Notes under the pieces: model-generated
Told to the model about the DNA's origin: nothing
The model's database searches: none
Seen by the model: only the letters and a program-made list of their open reading frames with translations
Program-made: the position numbers and the translations under genes
In this document: positions 10,586 to 21,595 of the stretch, piece by piece
Position numbering within the stretch: position 1 is the stretch's first letter
Layout of the letters: every line of letters starts with the position of its first letter
Origin: Endomicrobiaceae bacterium
GTDB taxonomy: Bacteria > Elusimicrobiota > Endomicrobiia > Endomicrobiales > Endomicrobiaceae
DNA length: 64,000 nucleotides
Assembly (NCBI GenBank): GCA_028711215.1
Contig: JAQTSO010000004.1
Coordinates: forward strand, 38,653-102,652
Direction of reading: 5' to 3'

Positions 10586-11500
10586 TTAATATCTTATTTT
10601 AAAAATTTGTTTTCCTGTACCGTCAAATGCCGTTCTTGAAATTTTTCTGCCGTTACTGTAAACATCTATATACAACGGAACTTCCGAATTATTATTGCTG
10701 TATACTTTTGTGTCCCCGTCTAATTTCCCATTTTTATATTTTTCAATTTTATTTATAGCACCGTCTTCATAATAGGTTCTTGTTTCACCAACCAGTTTGT
10801 CCTGAGAATAGTTGTATTCTTTCATTAATATCCCGTTTGAAAAATATTCTTTACTGTATCCTTCTTTTTTACCCTTGTAATATTCTGTTTCTGTTCTAAC
10901 AGTACCGGTGACAAAAAATTCCTTATATAATCCGTCCAATATACCGTCATAATACTGTGCGGACACTAAAAGTGTATCAGTCGGAGAATATTTTCTCAAT
11001 GTACCGTTTAATAAATTATTTTTGTACCCTGCCTCGCTTTTCTTGTTGCCGTTATCATAATATTCCGTAACTTGGCCTTCCAAATAACCGTTTTTATAAT
11101 TTTTTACATATTCCAGGTTACCGTTCGAATAATATTTTTTATTTAGCCCCTCAAGTTTACCGGCATTATAATTAATTTCTGCTACAAGTTTTTTATCCAT
11201 ATCATACTGTTTAATTAAACCCTTCGGAGTTTCGCCCTCAAACAAAATAACTTTACCGGCTTTATCCAATTTTTCTTTGGCAATAATTTTATCATTAAGA
11301 ACATACTCATATTCTCTGGGAATACCATTTGTCACAAGTACAAGTCTCTTTTCTGTATAAACAGGATTTTCGGATGCAATTTGATCACCCGGTTCTGTTA
11401 CCGATATTGGATACATTTCATTATTAATTTTTTGCGGCGAAGAGCAAGAAATTACTGAAAACATTAAAAACAATATCAGATAGCCAAAAATACATTTCAT
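10586..11500 (-). CDS. YwqK/MORN-repeat lipoprotein
   Basis: Lipobox-like FSVISC; repeated xxYYxNGxxxxxxxYKNGxxxG units across the protein; start overlaps the atpC stop (TAATG). Confidence 0.82.
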   Translation of the reverse strand: MKCIFGYLILFLMFSVISCSSPQKINNEMYPISVTEPGDQIASENPVYTEKRLVLVTNGIPREYEYVLNDKIIAKEKLDKAGKVILFEGETPKGLIKQYDMDKKLVAEINYNAGKLEGLNKKYYSNGNLEYVKNYKNGYLEGQVTEYYDNGNKKSEAGYKNNLLNGTLRKYSPTDTLLVSAQYYDGILDGLYKEFFVTGTVRTETEYYKGKKEGYSKEYFSNGILMKEYNYSQDKLVGETRTYYEDGAINKIEKYKNGKLDGDTKVYSNNNSEVPLYIDVYSNGRKISRTAFDGTGKQIFKIRY

Positions 11501-11931
11501 TATTTTGCACCTCTATTTCTATTTTTAATTTTGATTTTATCAAAAAATTTTAATTCCAAAACTGCTTTTTGCAAATCATGTTCGTTAATTGCTGATGTTA
11601 ATTTATCTTTCTTGTTCAATTGCTCTTCAGCATATTCTTTTGCTTTCTGTATTTTTTGTTCATCTAATTCTTCAGACCTTACTGCAAAATCCGCTATTAT
11701 ACTTGCCACATTATTTGAAACTTCTAAAAAACCGCCCATAATGGCAATAAATTTCATTTCTCCTTCATGCTCTATTTCAACCTGCCCACTTGATAATTTT
11801 GTAATTATATCAGCATGATCTGCAAGAATTGTAATAATGCCTGTTTCAGTAGGCAGAGTCATTTGGGATATTTCTCCGCTAAAAACTGACCCTTCAGGTG
11901 ATAGTATATCTAATTTAAACAACTTTGTCAT
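11500..11931 (-). CDS. atpC: ATP synthase epsilon subunit
   Basis: FKLDILSPEGSVFSGEISQMTLPTETGIITILADHADIIT; position after atpD. Confidence 0.95.
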   Translation of the reverse strand: MTKLFKLDILSPEGSVFSGEISQMTLPTETGIITILADHADIITKLSSGQVEIEHEGEMKFIAIMGGFLEVSNNVASIIADFAVRSEELDEQKIQKAKEYAEEQLNKKDKLTSAINEHDLQKAVLELKFFDKIKIKNRNRGAK

Positions 11932-11943
11932 TGTATATTACCC

Positions 11944-13386
<1,443 letters not shown>

Positions 13387-13414
13387 CTACAAAAAAACAT
13401 TTTTTTAAAAAAAT

Positions 13415-14260
13415 CTAACTTATAAGTCCGTTTGCCAAATCCAGTATTTCATTTGTAATTTTTTCCTGTCTTGATTTATTATAAACAGTCGTTAAAAATA
13501 TTGAAATATCTTTTGCATTTTCTTTTGAATTATTCATTGCCTGCATTCTTGCCGCCTGTTCGGATGCATAAGCATTCATTATCATATCGTAAAATTCAAC
13601 TTCAAAATAATACGGCATTAAACTTTCAAAAACGGATTTCGGAGAGGGTTCAAAAATATGAATCCCTTTATCCACAAAACCTTTATCTATTTCAACCGGT
13701 GCCAAAACTGTCGTAATCGGTTGCTGAACCATACGGTTTTTAAAATTTGTATAAACAACTTCGACGCCGCAAATCTTTTTCTGTGCATAATAGGTTTCAA
13801 TAAATTTCAACACATGTGTAAATTCGAAATATTTTGGAAAAGTCGTTCCCATATTAAACGATGCTATAACATTAAACCCGTTTTTTATACAGAAATTCTG
13901 TGCTTTTTTGCCTATGGTAACCACATAGTCATGCTTTGAAACTTTAGAAACAAACTCTAAAAAAAGATTTGCCAGTAATCCTCCGCACAAACCCTTATCC
14001 GGAGATATTATGTAGACCAATTTTTTATCTGTTACGGACTTTAATTTAAAAAATACATGTTCTGCCAGTTCATCACCATGTTTTGTTAAAAGCTTTTGAA
14101 CTACGGTTTTAACTCTTTGTGCATATGGTCTGTTTTTTTCAACGGCACTTTGTGCTTTTTTAATTTTAGATGCAGCAATCATTTCCATAGCTTTTGAAAT
14201 CTGTGCTATGTTATTTGCTGTTTTTATTCTCTTTTTTATTTGTTGTAAACTTTCTGCCAT
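13415..14260 (-). CDS. atpG: ATP synthase F1 gamma subunit
   Basis: IKKRIKTANNIAQISKAMEMIAASKIKKAQ; C-terminal YNKSRQEKITNEILDLANG. Confidence 0.96.
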   Translation of the reverse strand: MAESLQQIKKRIKTANNIAQISKAMEMIAASKIKKAQSAVEKNRPYAQRVKTVVQKLLTKHGDELAEHVFFKLKSVTDKKLVYIISPDKGLCGGLLANLFLEFVSKVSKHDYVVTIGKKAQNFCIKNGFNVIASFNMGTTFPKYFEFTHVLKFIETYYAQKKICGVEVVYTNFKNRMVQQPITTVLAPVEIDKGFVDKGIHIFEPSPKSVFESLMPYYFEVEFYDMIMNAYASEQAARMQAMNNSKENAKDISIFLTTVYNKSRQEKITNEILDLANGLIS

Positions 14261-14316
14261 TTATTTATCCTAAAGTTAAAAATTTCGGCGCAATGATTTA
14301 CTTTTTTTTACAAAAC

Positions 14317-15831
14317 CTAAACAAGCGTTTTCTTGCATTCATCTATTCTTTTTTTAAGTTCTGACAACGTATCTTCGTCTAATTTTTTATTTTCTGAAAT
14401 TTTTAAAATTAATTCTTTTTGGTTAGTTTTAATAAATTCAATAATTTTATTTTCAATATCCGAAACTTTTTCTATGGGAACATCATCTAAACAACCTGAT
14501 GTTGCCGAGTATATTGCTATAACTTCCGATACTTCGTCATAAGGCCGGTATTGAGGCTGTTTTAATATCTCTGTTAATACTTTACCTCTTAATATTTTCT
14601 TCAGCGTATCATTATCCAGATCAGAACCGAATTGGGCAAAACTTTGCAATTCTCTAAATTGAGATAATTCCAATCTTACAGGACCTGCAAGTTGTTTCAT
14701 CGGTTTTGTCTGGGCAGCACCGCCGACTCTTGATACGGATAAACCTACATTTAATGCAGGTCTGACACCTGAATTAAACAAGTCCGCTTCGAGATATATT
14801 TGACCGTCGGTAATTGATATAACATTTGTCGGAATATATGCAGACACGTCATTTCCCTGGGTTTCAATAATAGGAAGTGCCGTTAATGTTCCTCCGCCGT
14901 TTTTATCTGAAAGTCTCACTGCTCTTTCAAGAAGTCTTGAATGCAAATAAAAAATATCACCGGGATACGCTTCTCTTCCGGCAGGTTTTCTGAGCAAAAG
15001 AGATAACTGTCTGTATGCCCAGGCATGTTTAGTTAAATCGTCATATACAACCAAAACATCTTCGCCTTTTTCAGTAAAATATTCTCCTATTGCACAAGCT
15101 GCAAACGGTGCAATATATTGAAGTGAGGCATTATCCGAGGCAGTTGCCGAAACAACTATCGTATAATCCAATGCACCCTCTTCTTTTAACTTTGCAACTA
15201 TTCTTGCCACATTTGATCTTTTTTGTCCGATTGCACAATAAATACAAATAACTTTTTTTAATCCCAAATCTAATTTCTTTTGATTGATTATGGTATCAAT
15301 TGCAATAGCCGTTTTACCTGTATTTCTGTCTCCGATAATAAGTTCTCTTTGTCCTCTTCCAATCGGAATCATGGCATCAATTGCCTTAATACCTGTTTTT
15401 ATAGGTCTGTCAACAGGGCTTCTTTCAATGATACCTGCCGCTATTTTTTCAAACGGATATAGTTTCCCGTCATCAATTTTCAATTCTTTTTCATCTAAAG
15501 GAAGTCCCAAAGGATCAATAACTCTGCCGATAAGTTTTTCAGATACATTTATACCTAAAATTTTACCGGTTGTAATAATTTTCATACCTCTTGTTACTTC
15601 AATATCTGAAAGTAATACTATATATACGGCATCTTCATCTAAATTTAATACTAATCCTTTTACTTTATTTTCAAATTCAACTTCTTCTCCGTATCCGACA
15701 CTTGAAAGTCCGGTAGCTCTGACGATACCGTCTCCTACAGTATCAACAACTCCATAATTAACAAGCTCCGGATTTATATTTACTGAATTTAGTTTTTCTT
15801 CAATTTGTTTTATAAGCTCTTCTGGTTTCAT
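14317..15831 (-). CDS. atpA: ATP synthase F1 alpha subunit
   Basis: IGDRNTGKTAIAIDTIINQK, YDDLTKHAWAYRQLSLLLRKPAGREAYPGD. Confidence 0.98.
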   Translation of the reverse strand: MKPEELIKQIEEKLNSVNINPELVNYGVVDTVGDGIVRATGLSSVGYGEEVEFENKVKGLVLNLDEDAVYIVLLSDIEVTRGMKIITTGKILGINVSEKLIGRVIDPLGLPLDEKELKIDDGKLYPFEKIAAGIIERSPVDRPIKTGIKAIDAMIPIGRGQRELIIGDRNTGKTAIAIDTIINQKKLDLGLKKVICIYCAIGQKRSNVARIVAKLKEEGALDYTIVVSATASDNASLQYIAPFAACAIGEYFTEKGEDVLVVYDDLTKHAWAYRQLSLLLRKPAGREAYPGDIFYLHSRLLERAVRLSDKNGGGTLTALPIIETQGNDVSAYIPTNVISITDGQIYLEADLFNSGVRPALNVGLSVSRVGGAAQTKPMKQLAGPVRLELSQFRELQSFAQFGSDLDNDTLKKILRGKVLTEILKQPQYRPYDEVSEVIAIYSATSGCLDDVPIEKVSDIENKIIEFIKTNQKELILKISENKKLDEDTLSELKKRIDECKKTLV

Positions 15832-16184
15832 AAGTTCTCTCTTATATCTTTCATTATTTTTTCAACCATTGTTGAAACTGTATAGTCCAAAATATAGTCG
15901 CCAAAATTTATTTTTATCCCTGCTCCGATTTCTTCATCTTTTCTTACAAAAATAATATTTTTATCCGGAAACATTTTTTGAAATTTATTTTTTGATGTTT
16001 CTGACAAAACACCTGAATACTGGGCAACAACCGTTGCTTCTCTCCGTGCATTATTGAAATACCTCAGAAAAAGTTTCATGTCTGCTTTTGATAAATTATT
16101 AAGCATCCATTTTGAGACATTTTCCGATATTTCACCGCTTGCAACCACTGAATATGCAAGTTTTTTAATTTGTTCCTTTTTCAT
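15828..16184 (-). CDS. atpH: ATP synthase delta subunit (short)
   Basis: C-terminal EIGAGIKINFGDYILDYTVSTMVEKI matches the delta/OSCP C-terminal motif; position between atpF and atpA; only 118 aa. Confidence 0.85.
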   Translation of the reverse strand: MKKEQIKKLAYSVVASGEISENVSKWMLNNLSKADMKLFLRYFNNARREATVVAQYSGVLSETSKNKFQKMFPDKNIIFVRKDEEIGAGIKINFGDYILDYTVSTMVEKIMKDIRENL

Positions 16185-16686
16185 AACCGGTCTTCTCTAT
16201 TTTTTCTATTGCTTTTGACAAAATTGCCGACTTTTCCTGTTCTGTAAAAATTTCAGACAAAACTTTTGAAACAATTTTTTGCGAAATATCAACCGACATT
16301 TTACCTATTTGTTTACTTGCTTTCTCAAATTCTTCCGAAGCTTGTTTCCTTGCATCATCTACAATTCCGAGAGATTGTTTCTTAGCATCATCTATACTTT
16401 TTTGTTTTAAACTTTCAGCAACACTTTTTGTATTTTCCAAAATTTTATCAGCATCTATTTTGGCAACTTTTAAAATTCCGATTTTCTGCGTATCTGCTTC
16501 CTGTAAAGACTTTCTTGCTTTCTCAGCATCATCAAGTCCTTGCTTAATTCTTTGATTTCTTTCATCAAGCATTGACATAATCGGTTTATATAAAAAAACC
16601 TTTAAAATAAAAAAGAGTATAAGAAAATTTAGAATTTGTCCTATAAATAAGCCCGTTTCTAAGCCGAATAAATTTAATATATCCAT
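16165..16686 (-). CDS. atpF: ATP synthase Fo b subunit
   Basis: N-terminal TM, KPIMSMLDERNQRIKQGLDDAEKAR, long helix; operon position. Confidence 0.95.
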   Translation of the reverse strand: MDILNLFGLETGLFIGQILNFLILFFILKVFLYKPIMSMLDERNQRIKQGLDDAEKARKSLQEADTQKIGILKVAKIDADKILENTKSVAESLKQKSIDDAKKQSLGIVDDARKQASEEFEKASKQIGKMSVDISQKIVSKVLSEIFTEQEKSAILSKAIEKIEKTGYEKGTN

Positions 16687-16690
16687 AGTT

Positions 16691-16912
<222 letters not shown>

Positions 16913-16925
16913 CTAAAATATATCT

Positions 16926-17693
16926 TTAATGATTCTTGTCTGTCATTATACTCATAAAAACCATTGTCAGCATTGCAAATACTATTGCCTGTATAAGTGC
17001 AACTATTGTTTCCAACATCATAAACGGAACTTTTGCCAATACCTGCCCTGTAACAATAAGAAATGAAGGTAATGGAATTGCTCCTATTATTGAAGTAACC
17101 GTGCCTAATACAATTTCTCCCGCCCAAATATTACCAAACAATCTGAATGAAAAAGAAAGAATTTTTGTAAATTCACCTATAAATTCTAACAATCCGACAA
17201 ATAAAAATATCGGCAACATTTTAAACGATATAAATCTTCCTATATAAGATTTAATACCGGTATATTTTATGGATAATATATGTGTAACAACCAGCGAAAT
17301 TACCGCCAATGCCAATGTAAGATTTAAATCACTTGTTGCTGTTCTCAAAAGCGGAACGCCTTCAAGTTCGGTACTGCCAATCGGATGAAATCTGATAGAT
17401 TCAACTCCCGGCAATAACCCAATGAAATTTGAAATAACTATCATAATAAAAAAAGTTGTAACCCACGGGTAAATATAGCGTGCTCTTTCGCCTGCAATAT
17501 CTTTTGTAGCATTGTAAAAATATTCTATAACCATCTCACACATATTTTGAAATTTTCTGGGATACAAAGCAACAGAAAATCTGAACGCAAAAATAACGGC
17601 TATTATAACCACATCGGTAATAATAGTCATAAGAACTGTGTTTGTTATCGGTACACCAAAAATAGTGGACAAGACATTTGGAGCTATTGTCAT
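16926..17693 (-). CDS. atpB: ATP synthase Fo a subunit
   Basis: Polytopic; SFRLFGNIWAGEIVLG with the conserved Arg; first gene of the atp operon. Confidence 0.96.
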   Translation of the reverse strand: MTIAPNVLSTIFGVPITNTVLMTIITDVVIIAVIFAFRFSVALYPRKFQNMCEMVIEYFYNATKDIAGERARYIYPWVTTFFIMIVISNFIGLLPGVESIRFHPIGSTELEGVPLLRTATSDLNLTLALAVISLVVTHILSIKYTGIKSYIGRFISFKMLPIFLFVGLLEFIGEFTKILSFSFRLFGNIWAGEIVLGTVTSIIGAIPLPSFLIVTGQVLAKVPFMMLETIVALIQAIVFAMLTMVFMSIMTDKNH

Positions 17694-17735
17694 TGTAATA
17701 TATTCCTAAATGTTTTTTTATTAACAAATAATTTA

Positions 17736-17899
17736 TTGATTCTACTATTATAGCAAATCATTGTCAATAATCGTAATAATTGATTCGTATACGGTATTTT
17801 TATAATTTGATTTTTCTTTTATTTATTGGATTTCAAGAGATTATGGAAAACAATAAAATATCAGTAATACGATACTTCGTTGTATTGTAAACTGGTAGA
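17736..17899. repeat. Tandem repeat copy 1 (dnaE 3' end plus promoter-like segment)
   Basis: ttgattctactattatagcaaatcattgtcaa...gtaataattgattcgt...cttcgttgtattgtaaactggtaga, similar to 17907-18039. Confidence 0.93.
17739..17767 (-). promoter_or_regulatory. Putative sigma70-type promoter proximal to atpB
   Basis: Reverse strand: TTGACA-N17-TAGAAT; overlapping extended -10 TTTGCTATAAT; about 45 nt upstream of the atpB start. Confidence 0.65.
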
Positions 17900-17906
17900 C
17901 CGTTTT

Positions 17907-18039
17907 TTGATTCTACCACTATAGCAAATTATTGTCAACAATCATCGTAATAATTGATTCGTGTATTTTTATAGTTTGATATTAAAAAAACAATAAAACA
18001 TCGGTAATACTACACTTCGTTGTATTGTAAACTGGTAGA
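17907..18039. repeat. Tandem repeat copy 2 (overlaps the last codons and stop of dnaE)
   Basis: ttgattctaccactatagcaaattattgtcaa...gtaataattgattcgt...cttcgttgtattgtaaactggtaga. Confidence 0.93.
17910..17938 (-). promoter_or_regulatory. Putative second promoter in the duplicated unit
   Basis: Reverse strand: TTGACA-N17-TAGAAT conserved in the second repeat copy. Confidence 0.5.
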
Positions 18040-21000
18040 TTGCTCTCCCAACAAATTCTCAAGTTCTTTCAAACAATCATCGCTATATTTTACACTATAT
18101 TCCGTTTCAATTAAATAATCACCGTTTTGATAATCTTTTATATCTAAGAACACCTTGGATTTTCCCGGATATTTTTTTAGTGTGTCTATTATCTTTTCCG
18201 ACAATTCATCATCTAATAGAATTTCAGAAACATGTATATGCAGACATCCCAAATTTGGGGTATATTTCTTTTTTGCTTCATCAATTGTGTATATTTCTTC
18301 CACAACAATCTGTCTTTTTCCCTGTTTATTTAACAATTTTCCTTTAACGACTATTACATTTTTTTCACTTAAATATTTTTCTAATCTATCAAACGTTTTC
18401 GGGAACATAACACATTCAATGTCTCCGTGCAAGTCTGCAACAACAAAACTGGCAAATTTCTTTTTTTCTTCCTTTGTTACCAACATCCTAATGGAAGTAA
18501 TCATACCGGCAATTCTAATAATTTTAGCCGTAGCTAAATTATTATTTTCCGTCGGCATCGGTATTTTATCAAACCTATACTGTGAAAATGCAATCAGATC
18601 TCTTTTGTATTTATCCAATGGATGACCTGAAACATAAAAATCTAAAACTTCCTTTTCATATTCCAATGATATTGATTCTTCCAATGGTTCTGTCTTTTTC
18701 TGAACTGATGAATTTTTTTTGCTAAATGTTTCTTCCGGTTCAAATAAAAAACCTTGATTTGAATCTAAATTTTTCCTGTTTTTTGTTACTATTGACAGTA
18801 ATTCTTCCATATTTTCAAGTATATCAGCTCTAACCTGTAACTTATCTTTGCCAAAACTATCAAATGCACCTGCTTTTGCAAGAGATTCTATTGTTTTTTT
18901 GCTAACTGTAGCTAAATCAACTTTAGATAAAAAATCGTCAAATGAAGTAAATTTTTTATGTTCTTTTCTGGCATTTGAGATAGCATTTGCCGGACCTTCG
19001 CCGACATTTTTTATGCCTATCAACCCATACCTTATATTTTTCCCTTCTATTGAAAATTTCCCTTCTGAAAATTGAACATCAGGCGGTAAAACTTTTATCC
19101 CGAATTGTTTAGCATCTTCTATATATGAGACAAGTTTTTTTTCTTCTCCTTCTTTTGCTTTTGCTCCGCCTATTTCAGAATTCATCATTGCAGTCATAAA
19201 TTCCAGCGGATAATTTGCTTTTAAAAATGCTGTCTGATATGAAACATAACCATAGGCAGCTGAATGAGACTTATTGAAACCATATCCGCCGAATGTTTCC
19301 ATATTGTCGTAAATTTTATTGGCAATTTGTTCGCTAACTTTATTCTTCTTTGCTCCTTCAATAAATTTCGCTCTCTGTTTTTGAATTTCTTCAGGTTTCT
19401 TTTTTCCCATGGCTTTTCTAAGACCATCCGCTTCACCCGGAGTAAAACCGCCTATAACCATTGCCATTTGCATAACCTGTTCCTGATAAATGATGCAACC
19501 ATAAGTGTTTTTTAATATTGGCTCCTGTGAAGGATGATCATAAGATATGCTTTTTCTTCCGTGCTTGCAATCAACAAAAATATCAGGCATATGTGCATTC
19601 ATTGGTCCGGGTCTGTAAAGAGCTATTAAAGCAATAATATGATCTATGTTTGTCGGTTTTAGTCTCTTGGTTAAACTTTTTATTCCGTCAGATTCTAACT
19701 GAAATACACCATATGTTTTACCTTCTTGCAATAATTGATAAGTCTTTCCATCATCTAAATCTAATTTGCTTATATCAAATTTTTTATTTTTTAGTTGTAT
19801 TAATTTAACTGCTTCATCTATAATTGACAATGTTTTAAGTCCCAAAAAATCAACTTTCAGCAGGCCCAGTTTGGGCAGTGTATTTCCATCGTATTGTGTA
19901 GTTACTATGTCTTTTGAACCTTTTGCAAGAGGAGAAAAACGCCTTATGTCTTCAGGTGCAATAACCATACCGGCAGCATGAACACCTGTATGTCTTTTGA
20001 TTCCTTCAAGTTTGCCCGCAATTTTTATGAGTTCCGCTATTTTTTCATCACCTTTAATAATTTTCTGTAATTCTTCGGAATTTATCTTTGCATCACCGAT
20101 TGAGACTCCGTTAGGAATTGCATTTGCAATTTTTTGTCCTTCAGTCGGAGAAAATCCCATAGCTCTTGCAACGTCCTTAACAACCATTTTGGATTTCATT
20201 GATCCATATGTAATAATCTGGGCACAGTTATTATGTCCGTATTTATTGCGCACGTATTCAATAACTCTGTCTCTGCCAAAATCGGCAAAATCTATATCAA
20301 GATCAGGCATTGATCTTCTGTCCGGATTTAAAAATCTTTCAAAAAGCAAATTATACCTCAACGGGCATATATCTGTTATTCCCAGCACATAAGCAACAAT
20401 TGCACCGGCACCGGAGCCTCTGCCCGGACCTACAGGAATATTATTATCTTTTGCATATTTTATGAAGTCCCATACAATTAAAAAATATGAATCAAAACCC
20501 ATTTTTTTAATAATTTTTAACTCATGCTCCAATCTTTCTAAATGTTCTTTTTTTACTGTGCCATATCTTTTTACCAATCCTTCTCTGCATAATTTTTCTA
20601 AATATGTATCGGGAGTGAAACCTTCGGGAACAGTATAATTAGGAAGCAGCAATTGATCGGTTTTGATATTTAAATCTATTATGTCAGAAATTACTAAAGT
20701 ATTTTTTATAGCCTCAGGAACATATGAAAATGTTTCAATCATTTCTTGCGGTGGTCTGTAATAAAATAAATTTGAGCCGAATCTCATCCTGTCAGGATCA
20801 TTTACTAATTTATTTGTGTTTATGCATAATAGCACATCATGATAATATGCATCTTCTTTTTTTAAATAATGACAATCGTTTGTAGCAACAAGAGGAATCA
20901 TCGTTGTTTTTGAAAGTTCAATCAAAGGTGCAATTATTTTTTTTTGATCTTCAAGGCCGTTATCTTGAATCTCCAGATAAAAATTATCAGAACCAAAAGT

Positions 21001-21510
21001 ATCTTTATAAAAATTAGCACTTTTTTCAGCTTCTTTAATATTTCCTTCCAACAGCAAATTAGCAACTTCACCTGCAATACAACCGGACAGGCAAATAAGT
21101 CCTTTTGAATATTTTTCTAATAATTCTTTATCTACTCTTGGTTTTGAATAAAACCCTTCGGTAAAACCAAGACTGACAAGCATCATAAGATTTGTATACC
21201 CCTGCATATCTTTTGCAAGCAAAACTAAATGATGATATCCGCCTGTTTCTTTTGTTTTATCCAGCCTTGATTTTTTTGCGACGTAAACCTCACAGCCGAT
21301 AATAGGCTTTATTCCTGAATCTTTACATGCCCAATAAAACTCCATTGCACCATACATATTACCGTGGTCAGTGATGGCAAGTGCCGGCATTTTATACTCT
21401 TTAATAAGTTGAAATAATTCCGCAGGTCTACCGTCTTTTGTTAACCGAACTGCACCATCCAAAAGAGAATATTCAGTATGATTGTGTAAATGTATAAATT
21501 CTGATGACAT
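18010..21510 (-). CDS. dnaE: DNA polymerase III alpha subunit
   Basis: PHP domain FIHLHNHTEYSLLDGAVR; GPGRGSGAGAIVAYVLGITDICPL; MPDLDIDFADFGRDRVIEYV; FNKSHSAAYG. Confidence 0.98.
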   Translation of the reverse strand: MSSEFIHLHNHTEYSLLDGAVRLTKDGRPAELFQLIKEYKMPALAITDHGNMYGAMEFYWACKDSGIKPIIGCEVYVAKKSRLDKTKETGGYHHLVLLAKDMQGYTNLMMLVSLGFTEGFYSKPRVDKELLEKYSKGLICLSGCIAGEVANLLLEGNIKEAEKSANFYKDTFGSDNFYLEIQDNGLEDQKKIIAPLIELSKTTMIPLVATNDCHYLKKEDAYYHDVLLCINTNKLVNDPDRMRFGSNLFYYRPPQEMIETFSYVPEAIKNTLVISDIIDLNIKTDQLLLPNYTVPEGFTPDTYLEKLCREGLVKRYGTVKKEHLERLEHELKIIKKMGFDSYFLIVWDFIKYAKDNNIPVGPGRGSGAGAIVAYVLGITDICPLRYNLLFERFLNPDRRSMPDLDIDFADFGRDRVIEYVRNKYGHNNCAQIITYGSMKSKMVVKDVARAMGFSPTEGQKIANAIPNGVSIGDAKINSEELQKIIKGDEKIAELIKIAGKLEGIKRHTGVHAAGMVIAPEDIRRFSPLAKGSKDIVTTQYDGNTLPKLGLLKVDFLGLKTLSIIDEAVKLIQLKNKKFDISKLDLDDGKTYQLLQEGKTYGVFQLESDGIKSLTKRLKPTNIDHIIALIALYRPGPMNAHMPDIFVDCKHGRKSISYDHPSQEPILKNTYGCIIYQEQVMQMAMVIGGFTPGEADGLRKAMGKKKPEEIQKQRAKFIEGAKKNKVSEQIANKIYDNMETFGGYGFNKSHSAAYGYVSYQTAFLKANYPLEFMTAMMNSEIGGAKAKEGEEKKLVSYIEDAKQFGIKVLPPDVQFSEGKFSIEGKNIRYGLIGIKNVGEGPANAISNARKEHKKFTSFDDFLSKVDLATVSKKTIESLAKAGAFDSFGKDKLQVRADILENMEELLSIVTKNRKNLDSNQGFLFEPEETFSKKNSSVQKKTEPLEESISLEYEKEVLDFYVSGHPLDKYKRDLIAFSQYRFDKIPMPTENNNLATAKIIRIAGMITSIRMLVTKEEKKKFASFVVADLHGDIECVMFPKTFDRLEKYLSEKNVIVVKGKLLNKQGKRQIVVEEIYTIDEAKKKYTPNLGCLHIHVSEILLDDELSEKIIDTLKKYPGKSKVFLDIKDYQNGDYLIETEYSVKYSDDCLKELENLLGEQSTSLQYNEV

Positions 21511-21595
21511 TTTTTCCTTTAAAAACTATTTTGAATACACCCAAGGGAAACTTTGATTGTACAAGATAATTTAGTGTTTTTTATAAATATAAATC

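Noticed and set aside
15284-15757. 157-aa + strand ORF opposite atpA
   Set aside because: Shadow of a highly conserved gene; no motif.
17694-18009. CRISPR-like or mobile element interpretation of the repeated intergenic DNA
   Set aside because: Only two long diverged copies, no short regular repeats with spacers, no terminal inverted repeats or transposase; a local tandem duplication explains it.
18155-18625. 156-aa + strand ORF opposite the dnaE 3' region
   Set aside because: Antisense to confident dnaE coding sequence, no independent support.
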